Positions 24,660 to 36,450 of a stretch of DNA of 64,000 nt are shown here, piece after piece. The stretch comes from Seriola aureovittata (Eukaryota; Chordata; Actinopteri; Carangiformes; Carangidae): assembly GCF_021018895.1 (NCBI RefSeq), contig NC_079387.1:1095083-1159082 (forward strand), read 5' to 3'. How positions within the stretch are numbered: the first letter of the stretch is position 1; each line of letters begins with the position of its first letter. Below the pieces are notes generated by a model that saw only the letters and a list, made by a program, of their open reading frames with translations, searched no databases and was not told the DNA's origin. The position numbers were made by a program, and so were the translations under genes.

Positions 24660-25000
24660 TTGTAATACTTTGCAAGTGAAGGACAATTGGTCCTCGGTGT
24701 AAAGTGAGCGCTTGGCTTTTAACGGACCTCTGCATGCCAAGTCCTCGGCAGGCGAGGCTGGGGACGCTACCTTCACTGTCATTCAGCCCCATCTCGTCCA
24801 CTAATCTTCTTGGTGCAATGAAAGAGCTTAACAGCTTTGCAACACTATCCCTCCCCAAATGTCATTATCACAATGTACTGTGCCGACCGACCGTCTCAAC
24901 TGGCTCCCTGCTTATCGTTTTCTTCATGAGAAGTTGAAGGCAGGCGTCCGCTAACATTCGCCGAGCTCTCACTGCAGCTCTTGTCCTTAGCACGTCAGAC
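24660..25000. promoter_or_regulatory. CNE-like block
   Basis: GC-richer, repeat-free sequence with scattered CpGs. Short ORFs on both strands have no recognisable features. Function inferred from composition. Confidence 0.25.
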
Positions 25001-26379
25001 AAACACATTGGCAGAATGTTATTCAGAAGTCAATCCGGTAGTTTTGACTTTATTGCTTCTGTTTGTGTGTGGTGTTTGTTAGACACTGCACTGTGCTGAC
25101 ATGTAGTGTCAGGTCTGACAGAAACATGACATCAGTGTTGGACGTACTGATCGGAATCAAGAGGCTTATCATATTTGGAGAATGGCCATCAGAGTTGAGA
25201 GAAGACACACCTCCATGTTGGAAAGATCCTGACACTTTTTACACTGTATGTTTCTACAGGATATTGTTGTAGTGCAGTTGTAAATCAAAAGTCTAATAGT
25301 GTGATTGATAAACAGCTATAAAAATGTTGTTATAAGGCTCATTTGCACAGTTTTTTTAAGTACTGCCTGCAAAAAAAAATCAAGAGTGGCTTTGAGTAAC
25401 TCATTTCACATAAAATGGAAAGAATATGGCATATAAAGCATTTAAGTTTTTAACATAATCTAAATATTTGTCATTAATACTGTATATGTCCAATAAAATA
25501 TATTCAGTGCATGCATATAAATACATCACAAACATTTATTGGTGTATTATAAACAGATACTTTATATATATTATTCATCTAATGACACCTAACATCCCAT
25601 AAAAGAGACTGAGAAGCAATCAGGAAGACAGAGTGACACTTTTGCCAACCAAGCACCTCACTCGTACGTACGTCCACATTCTATATCACTATGAATAAAA
25701 GACATTATAGGTCAAGTTGCACCTATAAACTACGTTTGCACACAAAAAAGTGACATAAGCAATAATACAATAAGCATCAAATAATATAGATTTTAATATT
25801 TAAAGACATATTGGGTATTCATTAATGTATTATAATTAGCTATTTTATAAAAAGAATAATTTTAGCTTTAAAGCCACTGGCAACTGATTTTAATGTTCTA
25901 TAAACATGTCTAAATTAGTATTTGTGTGTATTTGTGTCATACAATAAGGCTGGGGTGATCATGTGACCATATTCCCCGTTTTCACACATCCAGCATGGCC
26001 GTACATCCCCAGAAACTGCCACTATCTGTCCCTATGAGCTTGTAATAATAGGCCACAAGCCAACACTGTTTTGTCATCATCATTGAAGGCCTTCATATAC
26101 ATGTCGTACAGTATATACACTGTGAAACTCTCTACAGGTCTGGATGTATATGTCATATGCATACTTTAACCAGACGAAGCCTTTTTCTACGCGGCCCGGC
26201 AGGGAGCCACAGATCTGTGGCTCAGTCGTGATCTCCGAACCCACCCTCGCCTCACTCTTTGTTTACTCTCACACAGAGTTAGCGATGAGAGCCCAGCCCC
26301 TCCTCCTCCTCCCCCACCTACCCACCCACCACCACCTCATTACCTCCTCTACCTGATGGGCCCACTCCTCTTTCCTCCC

Positions 26380-27010
26380 CCTCTCCACTTTTATTTATAT
26401 ATTTATCTTTTTTACCCCGGCTTTGCGGGTTACCGTTTTTAATATCATCGGTGAAACATGATTATTACCTCTTAATGCCGAAATTACGGGGGCATTCTTT
26501 TTGTCATCCTCGCCGTTGCATTTTTCCCGCGTAGCACCCCGTGGCAGGAACATCTTTATCTCCCCATGTGCTCCTAGTTTTAAAACCTTTACCCCCGCTG
26601 TTTGAAAAATATTTCTCATTTTCCTCCCCCATGGCGTGGAGAAATCCCCATAGGCAAACCATTAGTGATCTTTCTGCCTTTCCCAAACACTTATTACTAT
26701 CACCCGCACTCCTTGAGCTGCCTCATTGGCTTTTGGTAAATTATGCAAATAAGGTGATGTTCGAACATATAGTTTTTCTGTTTTTCTGCAACTGCGCAAG
26801 TTTGCACAGCCTTCCACCGAGCAGCCGCGGCACCATTAAAGTGACTGAGCATGTCAGCAAGATTTATGCATCAGTGACAAATTATAATGCTTTGTCGCTA
26901 ATTTCCCCGCTGCCGCTTCTTCGCACAGGTTTAGTTATGTGTTTGCCTTTTAGGGAGGCCTTTGGTTGTGAGTTTAAGTGTTTAGTGGGGTTTTTTTCTC
27001 CCTGCATATC
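26380..27010. promoter_or_regulatory. large CNE-like block with POU octamer
   Basis: About 630 bp without simple repeats, with many CpGs for an otherwise AT-rich context and the octamer ATGCAAAT inside aattatgcaaataa (26739-26752), identical over 14 bp to the block at 5.6 kb. The longest ORF of the window (196 codons, plus strand, 26541-27131) overlaps it. That ORF is Leu/Ser/Phe-rich with no recognisable domain, so I read it as a chance frame. Confidence 0.4.
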
Positions 27011-27639
27011 AATGTGTCACTTCACTTCACATCTGCAGAGACAGGAGGCTGCAACCCAAGCGAGTCAACTCTGGTGTTTGACTCATTACAGACGATGCAA
27101 AATCTATTCTGGAGTTTCACTTTTCTTTTAGAGAATTGTCAGAGTGACTTTGAAGCAGACAGATGGACAAACAGGGGGGTGAGATGTTTCATTTGAAGAA
27201 TATACATGATAGAGTATAGAATAGCGGCAGATTTACATGTAAATCCCAATATATTTAGCTACTAATATGAGAAATAACAGTTAATTCCCTTTTTGGTTGG
27301 TCTTTCTAATACACATGTAACACATCAGCATGCACTGGTGCCCTCAGCTCACATTTTAAAAGCCTGAGTGGTTAAAAAAAAAAGTTGAAAAAGCACATTA
27401 AGGATAGATGAACACTACCAGAGGGGATCCAGCATCGATACCCCCTTCACATCAAGTCAGTGGCATCCCACCTTGCCTTGCTTCCTCTTCACGCACTGTA
27501 TAATTGTTTTTCATTTACTTTGAGCACGGCTAGCTGAAAAGATGGACCGTTTCAATGAACAGATTAGGGCCTGTGAGCACAAACAAATGACAAATCCCTC
27601 TTAACCCCGTGAGCCTCTTACTCTACGCCCCCCCACAAA
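27011..27639. other. noncoding spacer, no gene seen
   Basis: AT-rich sequence between two CNE-like blocks. Nothing recognised. Confidence 0.55.
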
Positions 27640-27960
27640 CACACCTCACCCCGTCAAACATTTGGCTCTGGCAATGTTATTAAACACAACTTTGTAGATT
27701 TACTTCCTTCAAAAGTGCCATTTAACCAGGCGGCAGGCAGGAAGGAAGCAGTGCTGGGAGGGGAATTACAGGTTGTCAGTGTTTCGTCTTTGCGGAGGAG
27801 TGACAGGGCCGTCATTTTGCCGGCGGGGCCACCTCCCGTGTTGTTGTGACAACCGGTCATTATACATCGCCGAGATGCTCTCAGCTGCAGGTTTCAGCCC
27901 AGATGCAAATGGACGCAAATGGGCTCCGACCGCGACCAAGCTAATAACGTCCTTTTCATC
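27640..27960. promoter_or_regulatory. CNE-like block
   Basis: Repeat-free, with CpGs clustered at 27800-27950 (GCCGGCGGGG, CAACCGG) and ATGCAAAT at 27903-27910. It is followed by a pyrimidine-rich run (about 27960-28050). Candidate cis-regulatory element by composition. Confidence 0.35.
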
Positions 27961-30900
27961 AGCTTTGCTTCCTTTTTGTTTTTTCTTTCTACTCTCCTCT
28001 GCATTTCACCCCTTCTTCTCCTGGCTTTTTTTTCTCCCCCACACTTCCCCTTAAGGTGGACAGTTGAATGCACAGTTTCAAGAGCATCTTGGTTTTTTGA
28101 TAAAACCTGAAGCTGTTACAGCCAAGTTATTTGAACCGTGTTTAAACGCAATGACAGACAGAATTTAAATAAAGCAAAAAGAGATAACACTATTTCCTGC
28201 CAGAGGTAACAAAGGCAGTCAAATCAATATCTAGTGTAGATAACTAATTAATACGAATTTAACACCTACACAGATACACAGCTTAATGAGGGAACAGAAA
28301 GATGGAGTGATGATAGTTTAATCTTCTGTGGGCATTTTTCATACTAATTTTTTGGGGTGTTTTTCATGTGTAAAAGCAAAAAACAACACTTTTATTTTTC
28401 ACAAAATCTTGTCAGGTAAAAAATTAGAAGACACTTTTATTAATACAAACTCTGAACAAACTTTACTTTGCTAAAATAGTTAAAAGAGAAACATGAAGCT
28501 TCACTCCTTTTATGAAGTTATCAGATCCCTATGTTTTCCACCTCTTCCCCTTTTGCTACATTTAAAAGCATGCCCTAAATCTTTACTATCTGTAGTAACA
28601 TACATTTCTGGAGCACACTTACATTTACAGCAGCAAAAAGCAACAAACTGTTAAGAAGGTCAAATGCAAAAAACACAGGAGAAAGAGGAAATGTGTTTAT
28701 ATTGCATGGACTAATAGTGCTTTAAATAAGAGGAAAAAACATGTTTGGAAAAAATTGTTTTTAGATAGTTTGTGTAAAAGAGTGGCCTAAATTAATGCCT
28801 AAAGCAAGAGTCTTAATAATTTATGAATTTTAGCACTTTTACGTGTATTCAAATGTTATTTACTCTAAATGATTATTCTTGTCTGCCACAATATCTCCTG
28901 TATTTCATACTGTATCTATCCAGGTCCATATCAACACAACTGTGTTCCCACTGTGATTCAGGTCAAATATGCTGTGCTAAAGATCTTCGCATGTACAATT
29001 CTGGTTAAGTTTTCTGTATCAGAGGTGAGATATGCTGATAGGGGATAAGGTTATCAACACTGCCAGTCAGTTTGTCTCTATAATCCTTCAGTGTTTCACC
29101 TCAGAGTAACAGACAACAGCTCTGTGCAGGTTGCTTGTTCTACCTGCTGATCATTCTTTTCCTCTTCTATTGTCAGTGTGCTGAGGTTGCTGGGAGTTTT
29201 TAAATTACCAAAGTCCTTTTTCTGCTTAAAAAGTAATATTTGAGGATCTTGTGTAATTTTCCCTTCCTATCTTCTTAATTTCACTGAAAAAAATAATCTG
29301 AAATCACAAGCACAGGGAAACGATTGTGATTTGTTAATTATCACATTCTGGTTTTAGTTAATCCCAAAAAATCTGTTCAAAACTTTCCACCACAGCTTGA
29401 GAGGTAAATAGAAATCGTGTTTCTAGAAAAACAAAAATGGCAAATCAAACACAGTGTTTGTGCCACTGGATTAGTATTATAAAGACTGTGTAACGTTCAA
29501 ATTTCTTATTCAAATTAAAGTCACAAATACCTGTAACTGCACGCCATCTGGTAGGATTACATGAGAAAGAAAAGAAAAAATCTGTGTGAAGAGTGTGACT
29601 GTTAAGTCCCTTAAGGTTGCCTTTACCTTTACCAGAATTTAGATGTAAAACCTCATTAATACTTAAGGCAAAATTTTTATTTTTTATCTAATAATATTAT
29701 CAAATCAGCAAATATTTAATTCTAATATAGTAGAACAAACGCACCCAGGTAACACAATCTTTTATCAATACGATCCACCTTAAAGTGTTTGAATATCCTG
29801 TAGTTTTAAGGCATTTAAAGCCATTTCATCAACATCTCTTTGTTAGTTTCATCCTAATCCTCTTGTTCTTGAATAAAGAGATTTCATCAAATGGAGTGAG
29901 GCTTTGTGCTGCAATTTAGCAAGAGAGAAAAAAAAATGAATTATCATATTGTTTTTGGTAATGCTTGCTCTCATTTTAAGGGTCAGACTTGATTTGAGTA
30001 CCAGTCCATTAGCAAAAGTAAAACACCAGTGTTTTGGATAAACAGTAGCAGCAGGGGAGAGCTTTTTGCAGACAGGAACTGTCTTTCTTCTGCAGGTCTT
30101 TTGGTTTTAATAGGACAAAATGTGACAGGTACACACAAACCAGCCGGTGTTCAATGAAGCTGAGCTGCAAAACAAAAAGGCACAGTTTCCCAAAGCCTGG
30201 AAAGCAACAGTACAAATCCAGTATGAGTGATGATTATTTTAGACTGAAAATCTGCAGTGTTTAATAAGGTCTGATGGTTGTGGATTAAAATGCATGTTGG
30301 ATCTGTTAATGTTAATGATTTGTTATACTCTCACTTTTAAATTGTTTTAATATGATGATGATTTTGCTAAGATGGTTGCATCTCTAAAAGGCGCATACTT
30401 TTATCTCAAGGAAGCATGACTTCTGTTAATTTTAAGAGGTCAAAGATTTTTTTTGCCTTGAGTTAAAAGTGACAACACTTGCACAATCAAGATCCTACAT
30501 GTCTTATTTAAATTGCTACCTTTAAGTTAAATATTTATACAGAACTGGTAAGATTATTTTTCATTTTAGACATTCAATATAAATTTCAAAGCTAAATATT
30601 TCACTTTTGACTTCATCTGACAGGTATATTGCTACTTACTTTGGTATTACATGCATAATAAATAAGAATAAGTTTTTGTAATACAGTGCACTTATCTGAA
30701 AAAGTAGGATGCATTGCCAGATGGCATTGGTGATGCAAATCTGTATTTTTCTTTATAAATGATAGAAATAACATTAGAAATAATTGTCTTTGCTTGATTT
30801 CACTGAGCAGTGTCATGATATTTGAAAGGCAAAAAGTATATGGATTAATAAATTACAATATAAAATTATTTGTCAAATGCTAAGCCTAACTTTCAATAAA

Positions 30901-31199
30901 CCTATCCAAAATAACTACTAATTAAGCTGTGTAATGCTTATCACTGTTGTATTAAAACTTTTGCTTTACTAGAGAATTTGAGTACTCTTTTGACACACCA
31001 TTGCTCCCTAATACAGAACACAAATGCTTTTTTTTTCTTTTTTTTCACTCACTGAGAAATTTGCAAATGTAACAAAGTAGATTGTAGCACAAACATTTCA
31101 AGATTTAAAAAAAATATATGCACAAGCAATTGAATAAATAGCTAAATTCCTGAAAAACAAAATTCTACTAAATGTTATGCTCAGAGTTATTATTGCAGC
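27961..31199. other. AT-rich gene-free interval
   Basis: The longest monotonous AT-rich stretch of the window, with abundant A/T runs and no CNE-like block, microsatellite or recognisable element. The only site noted is a CTCF-like motif at 29541-29554. Confidence 0.6.
29541..29554 (-). promoter_or_regulatory. CTCF-like motif (12/14)
   Basis: On the minus strand the sequence reads CTACCAGATGGCGT, matching the CTCF core CCASYAGRKGGCRS at 12 of 14 positions. It stands in otherwise featureless AT-rich DNA. Occupancy is unknown. Confidence 0.35.
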
Positions 31200-31720
31200 A
31201 TTGATTGGATTCGGTTGACGCTGAGGAATTACATACGTTAAGTTTTAAAACTGCCTGGCACTTGATGTGACAGCTCAAACCATCAACCAGTTTTGAGCCA
31301 TCAGTCCCATTAACTCTCAGTATTAGATGAATCGTGATCCAAAACAAAAAAAGACATCCGTCAGTAGAGAGGGGCTTCTCCTCAAGGGTCTTATCCTAAG
31401 TCAGCCCAACACGAGAGCCGTGGAATTAAGGAACACTGATTACCATTGTGAATTATCTTTTTCATAGCAGGGATGCGCGAGCCGCTTTGAAACGCACAGT
31501 GAGAAAAATCCCCAGTAAGAAAGAGTCTCCAAACATGGATAATACCATTTAAGAAATCGTCTCATTGGTCTTGGAGAAGTCCAAGCTTTATCTTAGCACA
31601 TAACAAGCCGAGCGTTCATAAATTGCAGCTTCAATTGGATAATTGGATCACTTGCTGGAAGATTAATTGTGGCTGCGTGTTATTACACTTTATACTTCAT
31701 GAGGACTGGACTGCTGCACA
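31200..31720. promoter_or_regulatory. CNE-like block
   Basis: Repeat-free block with CpGs near 31410-31500, followed by a stretch rich in CAATTGGATAATTGGATC and TTAATTGT-type cores (about 31630-31670). No coherent coding frame. Enhancer-like composition. Confidence 0.35.
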
Positions 31721-32089
31721 AACCGTCATCAGTGGAAGAGTGCTTGCCAATTCTATTTTTTACCAGTGTGTTTAAAATGATTGTTTATACACATAGCAAA
31801 AGTTTAATGTTCAAGAGTTGGTCAGACGAATTGTACAAAGTTGTATAACTTGTGTTTTTCTGTCACAGATGTTGACATTTGTTCTGTTGGTTAATTTGTG
31901 TTTTTACAGGAATCCACATCTGAAAGGTTAAATTGAGCAATACAGAACAAAGCATAACAAACTCCATTATGTCAGTGTCCTTGAGAAGATGAAGACACAT
32001 AACTGTAAGGGAAAGAGAGAGAAAATAGGATTTAGGATGTCTGGGCCAGAATTTATACTTCCTTGTTCTGCGATAAAGTGCTCTATAAT
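31721..32089. other. spacer with possible noncoding exon
   Basis: AT-rich spacer. A good 3' splice site (TTTGTGTTTTTACAG, AG at 31909-31910) is followed 93 nt later by CT|GTAAGG at about 32003. All three frames between contain stops, so any exon would be noncoding. Both sites may be fortuitous. Confidence 0.3.
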
Positions 32090-32517
32090 CTGGAAATAGA
32101 GTTTCCTTTAAAATATTACGTTTGAAGGCAGAGGATAGAGGGGGGAGAAAAAGCAGAGCTCAAAGCAGGCCTCATAATCTAATAAATTGATTTGCTATAT
32201 CCTCTGAAACTGTGAACTGATAAATGTAGCTTCTCATGTCGCCCCGCCCGTCTCCAGCTCTCTGCTTAATGTGCTTCGGCGCATTGAAAAGACAAAAGGA
32301 CAGCCCCAGTAGTTTTGAAAACTATTCCAGTCGCCTTAATGTAAGCGCTCATCTGGGCCTCGCCAGTGGTCACCCAAGGATTAGGGGCTGCTGTATTCCT
32401 AAGCTTGCTTGCTCTCTTCTCTCTCTGCAACCCTCCCTCCTTTTTTCACCAGTTCTTTTCTTTGACCAAAAGCTAGGATACACCCGAGACAAGGCATTAA
32501 ACATCGCCAGCAAATGT
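32090..32517. promoter_or_regulatory. CNE-like block
   Basis: CpG-bearing, repeat-free block. A 22-base A run interrupts similar-looking sequence at its right edge, which may be a recent insertion or slippage. Function inferred. Confidence 0.3.
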
Positions 32518-32539
32518 AAAAAAAAAAAAAAAAAAAAAA
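32518..32539 (+). repeat. poly(A) run, 22 bases
   Basis: Uninterrupted A run directly after CNE-like sequence. No retroposed body or target-site duplication is recognised beside it. Confidence 0.95.
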
Positions 32540-32799
32540 GATTATCCTTGGATATGAACTCCTATGTTCTTGGGATTGCTGGACAGCTGTATCCAAAATG
32601 AACAATAAGCGGCTGACTTGGTTTCTGTAGCCAGTATCATCTGCACTGGCAGATTGCGGCACAACACAAAATAAGATCCGGTGACTTCCCAGGACCGTCA
32701 CAACACCATACGGCCCCAACATGGAAAAAATAGAACTAATCTGAGGCCCCTGAGGCGACCCCTCCACTCATTTTTAACTGCTCCATTTCTAGCGGGAAA

Positions 32800-33320
32800 G
32801 ATTTACCACCCATGATTCCACTGGGCGGGTGTGTAAGATGCCACCCTACTCTACCCCCCTCGCCAAAACATTAGAGCGCACAAAAGAGGAGAGAGAAATA
32901 ACAAAATGTGATTTGCACCCAAATCCTCTCAAGTCCTCAGAGTGTGGCATGAAACGTCTCATTGGAAGAGTTGAAAGGATCTCCCAGAGGTATTGTGTCT
33001 TCTAATGGCTTATTTATCAATGCCGTCAGCCACAAGCGTTATCAGACGTTTTTGTTTGCTTGCAAGGTGTACCTGAGACTCAGGCAGGCCTGTGAGGGAT
33101 TACCAGAAATCTGGACCGGCGTCAAAACCGCCAAAAAGAAGCCACTAAGACGGGGAGAAAGACAGCAGCTCCGGGTTTGGCACTCCTGCTTGGACCACAC
33201 AGATCACCAGGGACACTCGCATGAAAACATTCTCCTCTCCGTGTATTTAATAAATGCCACTTGACATTGGGAGAGGCTTTAGCGGTGCTCCCCGCTTTGG
33301 AGGAATGAGGACTTGCTCTG
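32800..33320. promoter_or_regulatory. CNE-like block
   Basis: About 520 bp, repeat-free, with many CpGs between 33020 and 33300. A plus-strand frame of 100 codons (32962-33264) runs through part of it but has no recognised domain and no supporting splice context. I favour a conserved noncoding element over an exon. Confidence 0.35.
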
Positions 33321-33670
33321 GATTTGGGCAGTTGGCGGGGCCTATCTCCACACTGGCAGGAAGCATCAGGGATTTCATGGCTGTTTGCCCGCCCTGGTGC
33401 TTTTCCTCTGCCTCACGCCCCACTTTTTTCTGTACTCTGAATTGCCTTCGTTTGGTTCACAAAGACATAGACATATTTCTCTGCCTACATCCATGTGACC
33501 TCTATGCATGAAGAAAAACAGATAAAAATCGAGGTCTAATAATTAACTATGTAGTTGCAGTTTGAACGCTACTGTACCAAAGTATGAAAAAATTCACAGA
33601 AGGGTAGTCTATCAGCTTGTGTTAATTTCTGACCCTGTGTGCGCATCCAAATGAGCACCAATCCAGGGTC

Positions 33671-33895
33671 GTAGTCAATTAATCAGTTAGCTGAACAACA
33701 GAAAACTAATACATAACTACTTTGAAGAGTAATGAATCACCTGTTTTCAAGCAAAACATTCACTTGTTTCAGCTGCTCAAATGTGAAGATTTGTTGCTTT
33801 TCTCAGTCATATATGATAATAAACTGAAAACCTTTGGTCTGATAGAACAAGCAATTTGGCTTTTATGACAGAAAATAATCAGCAGATGAACTGAC
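33671..33895 (+). repeat. dispersed teleost repeat, copy 1
   Basis: Starts with an ATTAATCAGTTAG-type terminus. It continues through TTTCAGCTGCTCAAATGTGA, GATTTGTTGCTTTTCTC and TATATGATAATAAACTGAA, and ends with GAAAATAATCAGCAGAT. I recognise this order from a very common percomorph interspersed repeat with ATTAATCGATTA-like termini. The segment between about 33858 and 33870 appears internally deleted relative to the copy at 42.4 kb. Confidence 0.6.
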
Positions 33896-34428
33896 TGAGG
33901 CCATCAAGGTGAAGCCAGTGCTCATAGAGCACGAAGTCACAGCAAAAACAACATAGCAAAAGTATGTTACAGTATGAGGCAAAAGCAAGTGTCAGGTTCT
34001 GTAAGCAGGATGATAAGAAGAGTTTGAGAGATTCAAAGGTGTTAGGCTGAGAAACTAACCAAGACTTGCATATTTGAGCTTCGGAAACAAACAGTGTGCT
34101 CTCTCCAGAGAACAGAACAACATGTTCATCACTCTCTCAACCAACAATAGATTGTTCCTGTTTTGAAACAAGAGTGTGTACGTGTGGCAGAGCAAGATGG
34201 GAGCTGCATCAGGGTGGGGGTGGGGTTAAGAGGTGCGTTAATGTAGCTGCAGGGTCTCAACATCTGCATAGCCGCAGAGAGCATCCAGCCTGCTCGACCA
34301 GCCAGCAGCTGAGGCCGCCTCTGTACGGCCCATGGGCAGTTGTGCATGGGTTTGGGCTTTTCTTTTTGTGTTGTTCTTGTAGCTCCATGTTTACCCTTCT
34401 TTGTAAAACTTTCAACATTCCTGCGTTT

Positions 34429-34452
34429 GTGTGTGTGTGTGTGTGTGTGTGT
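34429..34452 (+). repeat. (GT)12 microsatellite
   Basis: Short GT run, opposed to the long AC run 205 bp downstream. Confidence 0.97.
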
Positions 34453-34653
34453 TTGATTGTGTGTATTTGTCGGTGAAAAGAATAAATAACCAGGGCTCTG
34501 CTATGGGTATGTGATTACGTCTCAGTGAACCACAGACTGGATGGAAAATCCAAAATAGTCACAAACCTGCGTTCTCACACGACGTACAGCTGGGGTGTGT
34601 CAAAGACCGCAGCACCACTAATGTAATGTTTGACTGCCAAACAATACTGAGCC

Positions 34654-34656
<3 letters not shown>

Positions 34657-34736
<80 letters not shown>
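34657..34736 (+). repeat. (AC)40 microsatellite
   Basis: Eighty bases of uninterrupted AC repeat. Confidence 0.98.
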
Positions 34737-34739
<3 letters not shown>

Positions 34740-35264
34740 TACACATAGGGAATATTGAGTCTCATCTCTCCATGGCAGGATGATATCACCCAACCTACTT
34801 TTCCACCTTTTCACACACAATTACCAACCAGCTAAGGACTCTCTTCCCTTCTCTCTCTGAACTGGTATAGCAAAGGCTATAATTACAGCAATCAGCAGCG
34901 TTGACTTCACAACACCCCAACACAAACTACACTCCTGCTCACACACTGTGGACATCGATTTACACAGTGAGCCGGGATGCCTTGGAAGATAGGGACTGTC
35001 GTGATGGATGGGCGTACGCTTTCCAGGCCGCTGGTCATCATCAGCTTGGCGCCTTGGAACCCCCATTTCCTGCTTCACACTGACCCCTTCCTGCCCCCAT
35101 CAGCCCCGGGACAGGTCCAGGCATTCAGTCACATGGGGGAGGGCGGGTGGGGGGATAGGAGACTGCATCACAGCTCACACAGCAGAGTGTAGCAGATTAA
35201 TGCGGGTTAACACTCCAGGAATTGTCACTTTTCCTGAGGTTACTTAAGCGCAAAGTAAATAAGA

Positions 35265-35395
35265 ATAATCACAATAATAATACATTTTTATTGGTACAGC
35301 AGTTTTCACAGCAGAGATAAAGTGCTTACACAAGCCTAATAATAAATAAGCCAGACACAAATTAATAACAGGGTTAGAGAAGAAAAAAGATGGCC
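35265..35395 (+). repeat. probable dispersed-repeat 3' fragment
   Basis: The order ATTTTTATTGGTACAGCA, GTTTTCACAGCAGAGATAAA, GTGCTTACACA, then AATAAATAAG resembles the 3' portion of fish repeats that read as 'TTTATTT.TATAGC..TTTTCA....AAAGTGCTTTACA'. It is diverged and the family is uncertain. Confidence 0.35.
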
Positions 35396-36269
35396 TTGTA
35401 CACAGCTCAGGGTAGGTAAACACTACAGGACGTCTTTGCATTTCCTTGACATAAGCAAATAAAGCAAGACATTTATGAGGAAGTTCCTAAACATAAAGCC
35501 CACAAGCTGTGTGGTGCGAGCTGAATATTCATGACAGAGAAAACTGCATTGAGAAGAATAGTAACGCAAGATTTATATCTAGATTACAAAAGTCAGTGGG
35601 AGAAAGCTTAAAGCTGTAGCTCCAAAGTTATGGTACTATTACTACATATACCTTCAAATCAAGTAAAAGTCAAATTATAGAAACACATGCATCATATGTG
35701 TTAAAAGATTTAAATGTAACTTGAAGTTAAATATTGTTGTTGGATTAGTTATCCCTGTTATTTCATGCTGGCTGTTATTTTTCCCCAAAGATCTCAAAAC
35801 CACAAAACCGATTTGGCATTTATTACTAATACCCCTGTTATTAATACAGTGTGAACACAATCAGGTCTACTCTTATTTGTCTGGTTTTGAGGGCAGGCAA
35901 GAAAAATACCATGAGAGAAAAATTATGATATTCATTTCAATTAGGACAATTCTTCCTTGCTGTAATCTATCATAGTCACCATTCGTTTCCTCTGTAGGAT
36001 GAAACATGAGCTCTTAACTTGATGTTGTATAATCTTGTGCGGCCTCCACATGAACCCTGCCCGAAGATAGTAAAAAAGTGGATGAAAGAAGGAAAAAAAT
36101 GGCTCATTTGGCACATTTGTTTCATAATCTTTCCAACCAGTTATGGATCTTACAGCCAGTCTGAACATCTACATATTAAAAATATATATCTGACCGCCAT
36201 TATTTTTTGCTGGGAACCAGACTCTTCCATCCTCCCATCCTGCCATCTAGCCTTCATCTCAGTGTGAGA

Positions 36270-36450
36270 AGTGTAATTTGTGTACATGGCCTCTGGTGTT
36301 GTTTTAGGCCGCGCTCCAAAGCCACTCTAAAAAGGTATGTGGCTTTGGCGGAGAGAATAAACAGCCACCTCATTTCATTCTCCCACGTCTCGGACGGTCG
36401 TCTCTGCTCCTCTCGACCCTGCCAGCTCCCCGATTCCAAAGAAAAGCACA
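36270..36450. promoter_or_regulatory. CNE-like block with microexon-like signals
   Basis: CpG-richer patch. It contains GTTGTTTTAG (acceptor-like, ending 36307), 27 nt (36308-36334) and AAAG|GTATGT (donor-like, from 36335). The 27-nt interval is a multiple of three. The same sequence could equally be an enhancer block with chance splice-like words. Confidence 0.3.

Larger units (their letters stand above)
22331..26379. other. noncoding interval with GC-richer patches
   Basis: Mixed sequence with CNE-like patches at 23620-23830 and 24660-25000 (separate entries). AT-rich DNA at about 25260-25930 has nothing recognisable. Near 23437-23466 a short sequence resembles the terminus of the dispersed repeat found at 33.7 and 42.4 kb. 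A proline-codon-like C-rich stretch (about 26295-26390) is low complexity. Confidence 0.5.
33321..36269. other. noncoding interval with repeats
   Basis: Contains two dispersed-repeat copies and two opposed microsatellites (separate entries). A GC-richer patch at about 34240-34350 has no recognised function. No gene seen. Confidence 0.5.

Noticed and set aside
26541..27131. Longest ORF of the window (196 codons, plus strand)
   Set aside because: Leu/Ser/Phe-rich with no recognisable domain. It starts within a CNE-like block, has no splice or poly(A) context, and such lengths are expected by chance in stop-poor GC-richer DNA.
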